Shown piece after piece: positions 27,720-37,406 of a stretch of 64,000 nucleotides of DNA. The position numbers and the translations under genes were made by a program. The notes beneath the pieces are model-generated. The model saw only the letters and a program-made list of their open reading frames with translations, did no database searches and was not told the origin of the DNA. The stretch comes from Stigmatella aurantiaca DW4/3-1 (GTDB lineage Bacteria; Myxococcota; Myxococcia; Myxococcales; Myxococcaceae), in NCBI RefSeq assembly GCF_000165485.1, contig NC_014623.1:5474893-5538892 (forward strand), given 5' to 3'. Every line of letters starts with the position of its first letter. The first letter of the stretch is position 1.

Positions 27720-28397
27720 TCAGGCCCGCTTGAAGGCCAGGCGGCAGAGGCCCGCCCGGATGTGAAACCCGATGCCCAGTTGCGCACAGCGCAACTCCAG
27801 CGCCGCCACCGTGTCCAGCGACTGCTCCGGGGCGTCGCCCGCCGGATCCGTTACCTCGAGCAACACCAGCCCGTCCTCGGCCCGGACCGTGACATGGACC
27901 TCTCCGCCCGCCTCCGAGCGGCCGAATGCCCGCAGCAGCGTCTGGATCAGGAAGAAGCTCAGCTCCCCGGCATCCGGAAGCACCACGCGCAGGTCAGGCT
28001 CAATGGCGGTCTGGACCTTGATGCGGCGCCGGCGGCTCTCGTGGGCCAGCACGTCCATCGAGCGCCGGGTGACTTCGGACAGAGACGCCTCTCCGGCCGC
28101 GCCGCCCCGGAAGACGATGAAGTCGGAGAACTGACGAAGGATGCCATCCACGCGCTGGATCTGATCGCGCATGGCCTTGAGGTTCTTCTCCTGAGAGGGG
28201 GGCACCTGCCCCGTCTCGCCCTTGAGCTTCTCGGAGAGAACCTCGAGGTTGATGGACAGGGCATTGAGCGGATTGCGCACGTCGTGCAGGAGGCTGTCCA
28301 TCAGGGTGGGCACCGCGCTGTAACGCGCGGCTCCAACCACCTGATCCGAGCCTTCCTGGACTGCAGGCACACTGGTCACAGCTGTGGAGATAACCAA
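27720..28397 (-). CDS. Degenerate sensor histidine kinase
   Basis: The 225-aa protein has a recognisable H-box, LLHDVRNPLNALSINLEVL, with His38 followed by a dimerisation helix pair. The ATPase part is badly eroded: where the N-box should be, the sequence reads FLIQTLLRAFGRS without the Asn, and the G1/G2 boxes are absent (VTDPAGDAPEQS, ALELRCAQLGIGF). It has no membrane segment or sensor domain. The start is TTG 28397, set by GAGGAG upstream. It may act as a phosphotransfer or scaffold partner rather than an ATP-using kinase for the adjacent NtrC regulator. This is an inference from missing motifs. Confidence 0.75.
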   Translation of the reverse strand: MVISTAVTSVPAVQEGSDQVVGAARYSAVPTLMDSLLHDVRNPLNALSINLEVLSEKLKGETGQVPPSQEKNLKAMRDQIQRVDGILRQFSDFIVFRGGAAGEASLSEVTRRSMDVLAHESRRRRIKVQTAIEPDLRVVLPDAGELSFFLIQTLLRAFGRSEAGGEVHVTVRAEDGLVLLEVTDPAGDAPEQSLDTVAALELRCAQLGIGFHIRAGLCRLAFKRA

Positions 28398-28450
28398 CGG
28401 AAACTCCTCAGAAAATACAGCCTACCCACCGCCCCATCTACCCGGGCGAG

Positions 28451-28479
28451 GATTTAGGGAGCACAGATGTAAACGGCAA
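28451..28479 (-). promoter_or_regulatory. Candidate sigma-70-type promoter of the degenerate-kinase operon
   Basis: TTGCCG (28479-28474) and TAAATC (28456-28451) are 17 bp apart on the minus strand, ahead of TTG 28397. Both boxes are imperfect. Confidence 0.3.
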
Positions 28480-28542
28480 CCCCGGGTCGGTAATTCTTGC
28501 CGAAACCCGCAAATTCCCCTGTTAAAACGACGGATTGCGCGA

Positions 28543-28578
28543 CCCTGGGAGTGTCCAGGGCAGGACATCCCGCGCGGG
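28543..28578 (-). terminator. Hairpins downstream of the dCMP deaminase gene
   Basis: CCCTGG/CCAGGG (28543-28560, 6-nt loop) and the palindrome CCCGCGCGGG (28569-28578) lie just past the deaminase stop at 28581. Likely termination signals; short stems. Confidence 0.4.
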
Positions 28579-28580
28579 GA

Positions 28581-29030
28581 CTACCGCGTCTCGGGCGGGC
28601 GAGCAGCCTCACCCAGGCCGGTCAGCTCCAGTCCGAGCCGGGCGGCGTACTCGAAGATGCGGGGATCACGGTAGAACTCGCCGAACACGATGCGCACACA
28701 GCCACTGTTGGCGATCAGCTTGAAGCAGGGCCAACACGGGCTGGCGGTGGTGTAGATGGTGGCCCCGTCGATGCTCACCCCGTTCTTGGCCGCCTGGATG
28801 ATGGCGTTGGCCTCGGCGTGAACGGTGGCCACGCAGTGGCCGTTCTCCATCATGTGGCCCACGTCGTCACAGTGGGGCAGCCCCCGGATGGAGCCGTTGT
28901 AGCCGGTGGACAGGATGGTCCGGTCCCTCACGAGCAAGGCCCCCACGTGCTTGCGGTCACAGGTGGCGCGCGAAGCCACCTGCCGCGCGATGTCCATGAA
29001 GTACTGGTCCCAGGAGCTCCGCTCGGCCAT
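28581..29030 (-). CDS. dCMP/cytidine deaminase family protein
   Basis: 149 aa from ATG 29030. It holds the zinc-dependent deaminase signature HAEANAIIQAAKNG (His and catalytic Glu) and PCWPC, the paired zinc Cys. GALLVRDRTILSTGYNGSIRGLPHCDDVGH is typical of deoxycytidylate deaminase (ComEB type). It would convert dCMP to dUMP for thymidylate synthesis. The frame is open upstream to 29333, but that part is a shadow of the protease gene. It lies 49 nt from the end of the protease gene, in the same direction. Confidence 0.9.
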   Translation of the reverse strand: MAERSSWDQYFMDIARQVASRATCDRKHVGALLVRDRTILSTGYNGSIRGLPHCDDVGHMMENGHCVATVHAEANAIIQAAKNGVSIDGATIYTTASPCWPCFKLIANSGCVRIVFGEFYRDPRIFEYAARLGLELTGLGEAARPPETR

Positions 29031-29079
29031 GGCCCCGGTGTAGCCCGGCGGGTCCGCCCGTCCACTTCCTGGCCGACGC

Positions 29080-29958
29080 CTACCGCTGCGCGGTCTGTCC
29101 GGAGCTTCCCTCCAGGGAGCGCGAGAGCAGGCGGCCAAACCCCTTGGCCTCCAGGAACCCACGCACCTTCGAGGTGGGCGCGGCGAACGTCTCGCCCGGC
29201 ATCGGCACATCGAAGCTGTAGTCCTTGTCGGCCACCGCGAAGCCCACCTTCGCCGTCCGATAGCCCTCGACGATCGCCAGCAACTTGCCCGTCTCCAGGC
29301 TGAAGATGCCGCCCCCGGAGGCCCCGTAGCCAATGGGCGCGTCCGTCTTCACCATTCGCGGTTCGCGGCTCTCGGGGTCCCACTCCACCTGCGACAGCAT
29401 GCCGCCGGACAGGGACAGGGACTTGCCGAAGGGGCACGCGGCCACCACCACGTCCTCGCCCAGCTCCAGCTCCTCATCCTCCGCCAGCTCCGCGCGGGAC
29501 AGCTCCACCCCCGGCACGCGCAGCAGCGCCAGGTCCATCTCCGGCACCTTCCCCGTGGCCACCACCTCCACCGGGAACTCGGTGACCTCCGCCCGGTTCT
29601 CCTGGGTGATGACCATCCGCGGAGCCTTCAGGCCGTCCATGTCCACCGCGTGCGCGTTGGTGATGACGTAGCTGAAGCGCCCCTCTTCCGTGTGCTCGGT
29701 GCCAATCACCACCCCCGAGGCACTCCGCCGGGCCTTCCCGCCCTCGCTCACCACCAGCCGCACGTTGTGCGGGACGATCTGCCGCACCACCTGCTTGCGC
29801 GTGGGACGCGCCTCCTGGACCGCCACCACCCGCTGAATCTCCGGCGCGACCGGGGCAGGGCGCACCTCCGCCGCGGCAGGAGGCTGGGAGGGCCCCGCGC
29901 TGGCGCAGGACAGGAGGGTGAACAGGGCGGGCGCCCCGAGGAGGAACCGGTTCATCAA
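29080..29958 (-). CDS. Trypsin-like serine protease, putative lipoprotein
   Basis: 292 aa with signal and lipobox (LFTLLSCAS). A trypsin-like fold is clear: His in VITNAHAV, Asp in VPEMDLALLRVP and Ser in GYGASGGGIF (GxSGG). The Pro-rich linker after Cys18 would tether the protease to a membrane. No PDZ domain follows, unlike DegP. Likely a periplasmic or surface quality-control or processing protease; the substrate is unknown. ATG 29958 and ATG 29955 are both possible. Confidence 0.88.
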   Translation of the reverse strand: MMNRFLLGAPALFTLLSCASAGPSQPPAAAEVRPAPVAPEIQRVVAVQEARPTRKQVVRQIVPHNVRLVVSEGGKARRSASGVVIGTEHTEEGRFSYVITNAHAVDMDGLKAPRMVITQENRAEVTEFPVEVVATGKVPEMDLALLRVPGVELSRAELAEDEELELGEDVVVAACPFGKSLSLSGGMLSQVEWDPESREPRMVKTDAPIGYGASGGGIFSLETGKLLAIVEGYRTAKVGFAVADKDYSFDVPMPGETFAAPTSKVRGFLEAKGFGRLLSRSLEGSSGQTAQR

Positions 29959-30075
29959 CGCTCCGGGAAGGGAGGGGACGGAGAAACAGCGAACTACCTT
30001 GCAAGAGCGAATCTTCCTGCGATGTGACCGCCCGCGAAAGCAGACGGCCAGGCATCCCTCCCCTGCCCTCCTGCC

Positions 30076-32328
30076 TCAGCCGTAGCGCTTCTTCATCAAG
30101 AACAGGATGGCGTCCTTGGCGCAGTGCTCGCAGTAGCCGTACCGGTCCACCATGGTCTTGAGCGTGCTCTCCACTTGGGACTGCTCGCGCTGGGAGAGCG
30201 CGCCGCGCTCCTCGGAGAGGTACTTGAGGATGTTCTCCTTGTTCTTGCGCAGCACCCGCTTGCGCTCCTCGAAGTAGTGGTCCCTCAGGCGCTTGAACAT
30301 GTCGGGGAAGATGCGCGGGTAGTCCATCTGCGCCTCCGGGTTGTCCAGCCGGTGCGCGCCGATGCTGGAGATGAGGCCCCGGCGGTACTCTCCGGGGTCC
30401 TCACCCTTGGGCATGATGATCGCCTCCATCTCCGCCATCCGGCCCTCGTCCGGCCGATCCATCTCCCCGGTGACGCGGTTGCGCATCTTCTCGCCCCGTA
30501 CCCAGTGGCTCACGTGCTGGAGGTAGCGCTCCACCAGCTCGCGGTACTGGTCCTCGGAGACCAGGCCCATGGAGTCGCGCACCTCCGAGTCCACCCGGTT
30601 CAGGTACTCCCCTTCCACCGCCCGGACGAACTCCGCATGGTCGTGGTAGTGGTCCACCACCTCCTGCTGGAGGAACTCGTAGACGCTCTTGTCCTGGCAG
30701 ATGGCCTCGAGCTCCTCGAGCACCGCCAGGGCGTTGAGGCACTTGTAGTCCGGGCTCTGCGCGGCGTTGAACAGCGCCGTTTTGATCTCCCGCGCGCTGG
30801 CCCCCGAGCGGCCCTCGTAGTTGGGGTACGTGTCCGACTCCTCGTAGAGCTCGGTGCGCAGCCGCTTCAGCTCCTTGATGTTGGCCAGGCTCAGCCGGTG
30901 GGGCGCCTTGCCCTCCGCGTACAGGTGCATCTTCTCCAGCGGGGTGACGTGATCGACCAGCTCCTTCACGTCGGCGGCGTAGCGCTCGGGGATGGGCTTC
31001 TTGAGCCGGGTGAGCACCGCCCACATGGCGGCCACCTCGGTGGCATGCGGCGCCACGTGCTTGCCCACCGAGGTGGAGGTGATCTGCGCGTCGTAGATCT
31101 CCTGCTCCAGCTTGTAGTGGCGCAGGTAGGGCACCCGCACCAGCTCGATGCGCCCCTTGAAGGACGCGAAGTCCGGCAGCTCCTTGAAGGCGCCCAGGTG
31201 CTTCTCGTTGGCGGAGGCGATCAGCACCTCGTCCAGCTGGAGCACGAACGGCTCCAGCGGCACCTGCGACGTTTCACTGAAGCCCAGCAGGTACTTGAAG
31301 GCCTCCAGCGGCCGCTTGAGCAGGTCCGAGTACTCGATCATGCCGCGGTTGGCGTGCACCAGCGGGCCATGCGGCTCGAAGAGCACCACGCCGTGCAGCG
31401 CCGGGGGCAGGTTGAGCTGGGTCCGGTCCGCGGTGATCTGCTGGACGATGGCGTCCACGCTCATCTGCGGCTCCACCGTCACCGTGCCCTCCTGGTAGCG
31501 GCGCGAGACGTAGAAGCGCTCGATCTGCACGTGGCGCAGCACCTTGAGGTAGTCGCCCGCGTACGCGTTGAGCAGCGCGGTGAAGATGCGCCGGCACTTG
31601 TGGCACATCTCTCCGTCGCGAATGTAATTGGAGAGGATGAAGTCCCCCGAGGCCCCATCCCCGCTGCCCAGCCCCTTCTTCTTCAGCGCCGCCTCCAGCA
31701 TCTTGCGGCGCTCGACGGGCGGGACGACGAACAGGGGGTGATCCCTCAACTCACACGGCATCCGGACGTCGATGGACTCCGCCTCCAGGTGCGCGAAGGT
31801 CGTCGTCAGGTCCGTTTCCGGGGTGGGCCCGCGCTCCCCAAAGCCAATGGAGCCCTTGATGAGCTTCTCCGAGGGGAACACCCAGCCCAGCCGGTACAGC
31901 GCGCCGTACGGCTGGTTGGAGTAGTCCTCCATGCCCGCCTTGAGCGCGTTGACGAAGGTGGACTTGGCGCTGCCGTTGGGGCCGTGCAGGAGGATGAGCT
32001 TGTTGATGCGGCCGGTGCGGACAAAGTTGCCCAACAGCCGGTAGAGGGCGTTCTGCACCTCTTCCTGGCCGGCCACCCGCCCATCCCGGTCGATGCCCGG
32101 CACATTGAAGACCTTGAAGCGCCGGATGGTGCCCGTGGGGTGTGGCACCTGCTCGGTGCCATAGTGGTCCATCACGTCGCGCAGGTACTGGGCCGCGTTC
32201 CGGGCCTGAGCGCGAGGATCGTTGAAGAAGAGCGAGACGTACTCCTCGAAGGACAGGATGGACCTGTTCTTGATGAAGTCGGCGGACACCTGGGCCCCGA
32301 TGTCCTGCAGGTAGCGCTTGGCTTCCAC
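30076..32328 (-). CDS. prkA: PrkA-family serine protein kinase
   Basis: GTG 32328 is set by AGGAG 7 nt upstream. The 750-aa protein begins as PrkA/YeaG does (ILSFEEYVSLFFNDP), then has an AAA+ P-loop HGPNGSAKSTFVNALKAGM (about 113-131) and, around 410-440, DEVLIASANEKHLGAFK. The C-terminal part includes the PrkA kinase-like domain (EEYREL-type helices, YFEERKRVLRKNKENILKYL). The family is usually about 640 aa, so this member carries about 100 extra residues, in part a Cys-containing insertion (MCHKCRR) near 240. In Bacillus PrkA is needed in sporulation; in enteric bacteria YeaG is a starvation kinase. Confidence 0.93.
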   Translation of the reverse strand: MEAKRYLQDIGAQVSADFIKNRSILSFEEYVSLFFNDPRAQARNAAQYLRDVMDHYGTEQVPHPTGTIRRFKVFNVPGIDRDGRVAGQEEVQNALYRLLGNFVRTGRINKLILLHGPNGSAKSTFVNALKAGMEDYSNQPYGALYRLGWVFPSEKLIKGSIGFGERGPTPETDLTTTFAHLEAESIDVRMPCELRDHPLFVVPPVERRKMLEAALKKKGLGSGDGASGDFILSNYIRDGEMCHKCRRIFTALLNAYAGDYLKVLRHVQIERFYVSRRYQEGTVTVEPQMSVDAIVQQITADRTQLNLPPALHGVVLFEPHGPLVHANRGMIEYSDLLKRPLEAFKYLLGFSETSQVPLEPFVLQLDEVLIASANEKHLGAFKELPDFASFKGRIELVRVPYLRHYKLEQEIYDAQITSTSVGKHVAPHATEVAAMWAVLTRLKKPIPERYAADVKELVDHVTPLEKMHLYAEGKAPHRLSLANIKELKRLRTELYEESDTYPNYEGRSGASAREIKTALFNAAQSPDYKCLNALAVLEELEAICQDKSVYEFLQQEVVDHYHDHAEFVRAVEGEYLNRVDSEVRDSMGLVSEDQYRELVERYLQHVSHWVRGEKMRNRVTGEMDRPDEGRMAEMEAIIMPKGEDPGEYRRGLISSIGAHRLDNPEAQMDYPRIFPDMFKRLRDHYFEERKRVLRKNKENILKYLSEERGALSQREQSQVESTLKTMVDRYGYCEHCAKDAILFLMKKRYG

Positions 32329-32677
32329 GTCAGCTCTCCTCTGTGGTGTAGGTCAGTGCCGGAGCCACCCCAACCTCGGGCCGCTCCCGTCATTCCGGTG
32401 AAGGAAAGCACCTTTTCTCCCGGCCCGGGGGAAGTCCAGGGCCCCCCGCGCGCATCTGTTGGGGGGCGCGCTCTCTGCCCGCCTCCCCTCCAACCATGGA
32501 ACAAGGGGGGCCCCAGAGTGTGGGCCAGTGTCTGGAAGCCCCTTCCTCCCATGGCTCGCGGTCGGCTATGACGGGACGGATCGCCCCGGTCCGCTTCCTG
32601 GATGCTTACTCGCGGACGCATTCCTGGTGAAATAGCGTCCGCAGGCCCTTCCGGCCCAGCCTTGGAGTCCACGCACG
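32329..32677. other. 349-nt divergent intergenic region between prkA and the Hsp70 gene
   Basis: No ORF with good codon use is seen. It holds ribosome sites for both genes (AGGAG for prkA; TTGGAG for the Hsp70 gene) and GC-rich runs (CCCCCCGCGCGC near 32444 and GGGGGGCGCGC near 32461) that could pair. A weak sigma-54-like match near 32464 was considered and not called. Promoters for both genes must lie here. Confidence 0.6.
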
Positions 32678-34201
32678 ATGCAAAAGAAGGAGCCCATCAT
32701 CGGCATCGACCTTGGCACGACGAACTCGTGTGCGGCGTATGTCGACGAGAGCGGGAACGTGAAGCTCATCCCCTACAAGGGCGGCGACTACACCATCCCC
32801 TCCATCTTCGCCATCGATGACAAGGGCAACGAGCTGATCGGCTTCGAGGCCAAGCGCCAGTGGCAGCTCAACCCGCGCAACACCATCTATGGCGCCAAGC
32901 GCCTGGTGGGCCGCGGCTACAAGAGCGACATCGTCGACACGATGAAGAAGGTCGTGGCGTACTCGATGCGCCCCGGCAAGAAGAACGACGTCGTCCTGGA
33001 TGTGGGCAAGAAGGAGTTCACCCTCCAGGAGGTCAGCGCGAAGATCCTCAACAAGATCCGCGACGTGGCCGCCAACCACCTGAAGGTTCCCGTGCGGCGC
33101 GCGGTGGTGACGGTGCCCGCGTACTTCAACGACCGCCAGCGCCAGTCGGTGAAGGACGCCGGCAAGCTCATCGACCTGGAGGTGGTGCGCATCATCAACG
33201 AGCCGACCGCCGCGGCGCTCGCCTATGGCGTGGGCAAGGGGCTCAAGGAGAAGGTCGTCGTCTACGATCTGGGCGGCGGCACCTTCGACGTGTCGATCAT
33301 CGAGATCCGCGACCGCGTGTTCGAGGTGAAGTCCACCGGCGGCGACATCTTCCTGGGCGGCATCGACTTCGACAACGCCATCATCCACCACGTCCTGAAG
33401 GACTTCGCGTCGAAGACGGGCATCGATCTCGCCACGGACCCGGTGGCCATGCAGCGCATCAAGGACCTGGCCGAGCGCACGAAGATCGATCTGTCGGCGC
33501 GCGAGGAGGTGCCCTTCAACATCCCCTTCATCACCATGACGTCCCAGGGCCAGCCCCTGAACATCGAGATGAAGTTCACGCGCCGGATGCTGGAGCAGCT
33601 CACCAACCAGCACATCGACCGCTCGCTCCAGATCGTCGCGCGCGTGCTGGTGGACTCAGGCCTGTCCACCAAGGACATTGACCAGGTGATGCTGGTGGGC
33701 GGCCAGACGCGCATGCCCATCGTGCAGGACCGGCTGACGAAGTTCTTCGGCAAGCCGCCCAGCAAGGGCGTGCATCCGGACGAGGCGGTGGCCATTGGGG
33801 CGGCGCTCTACGCGAACTCGCTGGAGGACAACAGCAACCTGCGCATCCAGCTCCTGGACGTGATTCCGATGGCCATCGGCCTGGAGAAGGCGGGCGGCGC
33901 GTTCCACACGGTGTTCCCACGCAACGCGGCCATCCCCAACGCCAAGCAGCTCTTGGCCACCACGAGCATGGACAACCAGACGGAGCTGGCCATGCGCATC
34001 TTCCAGGGCGACCACGAGATGGTGGCCCAGAACGACATGCTCGGAGAGTTCACCTTCTCGGGCATCCGCGCGGACAAGGCGGGCCGGGTCCAGGTGGAGA
34101 TCACCTTCGATGTGAGCGTGGAGGGCATCCTCACCATGCGCGCCAGGGATCCGGCCACGGGCCGCGAGATGCGGACCACGGTCCGCGTCAGCCAGTCCTG
34201 A
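32678..34201 (+). CDS. Hsp70 (DnaK-like) chaperone lacking the C-terminal lid
   Basis: 507 aa. The nucleotide-binding domain is intact: IGIDLGTTNSCAAY (about 8-21), AVVTVPAYFNDRQRQSVKDAG, INEPTAAALAYG, YDLGGGTFDVSI and VGGQTRMPIV. The substrate-binding part is short and ends at TVRVSQS, so most of the helical lid of the usual 610-640-aa DnaK is missing. There is no dnaJ or grpE next to it. Myxobacteria have several such Hsp70 paralogues, some known to affect social motility (SglK, StkA); identity with these is not shown. It is divergent from prkA. Confidence 0.93.
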   Translation: MQKKEPIIGIDLGTTNSCAAYVDESGNVKLIPYKGGDYTIPSIFAIDDKGNELIGFEAKRQWQLNPRNTIYGAKRLVGRGYKSDIVDTMKKVVAYSMRPGKKNDVVLDVGKKEFTLQEVSAKILNKIRDVAANHLKVPVRRAVVTVPAYFNDRQRQSVKDAGKLIDLEVVRIINEPTAAALAYGVGKGLKEKVVVYDLGGGTFDVSIIEIRDRVFEVKSTGGDIFLGGIDFDNAIIHHVLKDFASKTGIDLATDPVAMQRIKDLAERTKIDLSAREEVPFNIPFITMTSQGQPLNIEMKFTRRMLEQLTNQHIDRSLQIVARVLVDSGLSTKDIDQVMLVGGQTRMPIVQDRLTKFFGKPPSKGVHPDEAVAIGAALYANSLEDNSNLRIQLLDVIPMAIGLEKAGGAFHTVFPRNAAIPNAKQLLATTSMDNQTELAMRIFQGDHEMVAQNDMLGEFTFSGIRADKAGRVQVEITFDVSVEGILTMRARDPATGREMRTTVRVSQS

Positions 34202-34216
34202 CCCCAGACACACGAA

Positions 34217-34241
34217 GACCCCACTCCAAAGGAGCGGGGTC
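34217..34241. terminator. Bidirectional terminator between hsp70-like gene and clpX
   Basis: GACCCC-A-CTCC / GGAG-C-GGGGTC: a 10-bp stem with one mismatch and a 3-nt AAA loop. It lies between the convergent stops at 34201 and 34272. Confidence 0.7.
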
Positions 34242-34271
34242 CGTGGCACCGCGAACCGCCCGGGAAGAAGA

Positions 34272-35552
<1,281 letters not shown>

Positions 35553-35572
35553 TGCTGCCTCCGAGTTCGCCG

Positions 35573-35592
35573 GGCTCCGATTGTTCGGAGCC
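35573..35592 (-). promoter_or_regulatory. Perfect hairpin in the clpX leader
   Basis: GGCTCCGA and TCGGAGCC form 8-bp arms around a 4-nt loop, ending 20 nt before the clpX GTG. It could be an operator, an mRNA structure, or a terminator of the 35750 gene. The remainder of 35593-35749 holds the promoter region (TATATT-like on the minus strand near 35655) and two copies of CCCGCTCGAC; no gene is seen. Confidence 0.45.
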
Positions 35593-35749
35593 TACATCAC
35601 CGCCCACACCCGCTCGACAGGCTGCCCACGTCTCGAACAACCGGTCTCGACAAAATATAGGCTCCCGCTCGACGCGCAGGAAGCCCATCGAGGCCCCCCG
35701 TCGTCATGCCTACATACTCCGGATGGGCTCAGCGTTCGATAACAGTCGC

Positions 35750-36382
35750 TCAGGCGTTCGTCACGCCCGCCGCGAGCTCCTCCATGTCCTCCGCCAACGC
35801 GGAGGCCCGCTCGGCAATAGCGGAGGGCACCCGCCGGCAGCCCGACAGCTCACTGGCGAGCTTGCGCGTCATTTGGGCCAGCTTGCGCACCTGGAGGCTC
35901 TCGGGAGGCGGCTCGGGAGGCGGCTTGGGGAAGCGCTCGGTGAACTCGCGCTTGAGTTCGGTGGCCGGCTTCTCCTCGTTCCAGATGCTGTCCCGGAGTG
36001 AACGGTACTCGGAGGGCGACAATTGGCCCCGGTCGGCCGCGTCCGCCAACACTTCCACCACCTCGAAGGGAGGGGCCTTCTGGGGGAACTCCTGCTCCTC
36101 GAGCGCCTCGGGGGGCTCATGCTTCGCCAGGAAGCTGAAGGAGCGCGTCAGCTTCAGGGCCGTCTGCTTCTTGATGTGCAGCTCCTTGAGGCAGTAGGCC
36201 TCGAAGGAGGGGTACCCCCACTGCTCGTACTGCGCCTCGTCCCGGACCTGGACGAGCAGCTTGCCCAGCTCGGCCCAGGTGGACTTGAACCGCTTGGCCG
36301 CCAGCAGCACGGTGTGTCGGAATGTACCCGGTGGGACGGAGTGGGCCTTCTTCTGGATGTCGGTTTCCGCTGCGGAGAGCAT
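35750..36382 (-). CDS. Conserved-type protein, unknown function
   Basis: 210 aa, soluble, no signal. The N-terminal half is helical (FKSTWAELGKLLVQVRDEAQ, YEQWGYPSFEAYCLKELHIK, KQTALKLTRSFSFLAKHEPP); this looks like a helix-turn-helix or protein-binding bundle seen in phage- and myxobacteria-type hypothetical proteins, but I cannot name it. A Pro/Glu linker (PKPPPEPPPE) leads to a short C-terminal helical part. GC3 is high, supporting a real gene. It is followed (45 nt) by the GYF protein gene upstream on the same strand. Confidence 0.75.
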   Translation of the reverse strand: MLSAAETDIQKKAHSVPPGTFRHTVLLAAKRFKSTWAELGKLLVQVRDEAQYEQWGYPSFEAYCLKELHIKKQTALKLTRSFSFLAKHEPPEALEEQEFPQKAPPFEVVEVLADAADRGQLSPSEYRSLRDSIWNEEKPATELKREFTERFPKPPPEPPPESLQVRKLAQMTRKLASELSGCRRVPSAIAERASALAEDMEELAAGVTNA

Positions 36383-36427
36383 GCAGCGGGTATCGCTCAG
36401 GCCCCGGGACCGGGCAAAAAACCGTCC

Positions 36428-37339
36428 CTACCCCTTCTTGCCGACTGTGAACGAGAGGCCCACGGAGGCCAGCGAACCCTTGTAGGGCTTGAAGGGCCAA
36501 CGCTGCAGCTCGCCGAGGAGGCATTTGTGCAGTGCGCCATCCTTGAGCTGGGGGTGATCCACCCAGAGCTTGTTCACGCGGCCGTCGTTGCCGATGACGA
36601 ACTCGATGGGGACCTTGGCGGCGAAGCCGGGCCGTCGCTCGGCCTCTTCCTTGAAGCACCGGAAGAGCGTGCGCTGGTTGGTGGCGACCACCTTGTTGAT
36701 GGCGCCCTGGTCGAAGGAAATGCCCATGTCCAGCCCGTCCGGCTCGGTCGAGACGCTGCCCGGGCGGGGTTTCTTGGGCGGCGCCGCCGCGGCCGCCGAG
36801 GCGACCGCCGCGGGCTTGGCCGGGCTGGACCCGGGCGCCTTGTCGGGAGTGCGGCCGGGAGCGCCCTGGGTCGGATAGGCGATGAGGTCCTCGTCCTCGC
36901 TCGGCGCCTGGGCCAGGGTGATGGTGGGCATCTCCACGGAGATGTCCGCGTACTCGTCCTCGCCATCCCCGGGACCATGCACCGCGAACTGGCGCCCGGC
37001 CCAGACCGCCAACCCCACCAGGACCAGCGTCACCACGCCCAAGCCGCTGCCGAGCAGGGTCCGCTTGCGGCGCTTGCGCTCGTTCACCAGGCGCATCTCC
37101 GCGTCCACGCGCATCTTCGCCGCGGCGCGCGCCACGTGGACCCGGAAGCCCTCCATGCCGTCGAGTCGCTGGAAGTCGCGCACGCCCGGCGGCGCCACCA
37201 GGGTGTCCCCGGTCAACTCCCCCGTGTACAGCTTCTCCACGAGCTGCTGTCCAGAGAGTGGCCCCAGGACGAGATCGCCCTGACGGAATAGCCACTGCTC
37301 TTCACTCAGCCCCGCCTCAAGCTCATGTCCGGCCGCCAT
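36428..37339 (-). CDS. GYF_2 (DUF4339)-AgmX/PglI-type protein
   Basis: 303 aa from ATG 37339. The N-terminus is a GYF_2 domain (EQWLFRQGDLVLGPLSGQQ), typical of DUF4339. A basic region and a membrane helix follow (GVVTLVLVGLAVWAGRQF), then a Pro/Ala-rich linker. The C-terminus is the AgmX/PglI domain (ATNQRTLFRCFKEEA, PIEFVIGNDGRVNKLWVDHP, CLLGELQRWPF), also TonB-C-like. In Myxococcus proteins of this kind are associated with gliding motility and the Glt/Agl envelope machinery; this is family knowledge, and the role here is not shown. It is divergent from truA, which starts 67 nt away. Confidence 0.85.
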   Translation of the reverse strand: MAAGHELEAGLSEEQWLFRQGDLVLGPLSGQQLVEKLYTGELTGDTLVAPPGVRDFQRLDGMEGFRVHVARAAAKMRVDAEMRLVNERKRRKRTLLGSGLGVVTLVLVGLAVWAGRQFAVHGPGDGEDEYADISVEMPTITLAQAPSEDEDLIAYPTQGAPGRTPDKAPGSSPAKPAAVASAAAAAPPKKPRPGSVSTEPDGLDMGISFDQGAINKVVATNQRTLFRCFKEEAERRPGFAAKVPIEFVIGNDGRVNKLWVDHPQLKDGALHKCLLGELQRWPFKPYKGSLASVGLSFTVGKKG

Positions 37340-37406
37340 GCAGCACGCAGTATCCTTGTCCCTTCGTGCCACCGCAACGCTGTCCCTCTGCTCCGGCGGG
37401 TTCGTC

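Noticed and set aside
32464-32479. Weak sigma-54-like match (GGGCGCG-N4-CTGCC) ahead of the Hsp70 gene
   Set aside because: GG and GC spacing fits, but the first T and both T of the -12 box are poor and it lies about 200 nt upstream of the start codon.
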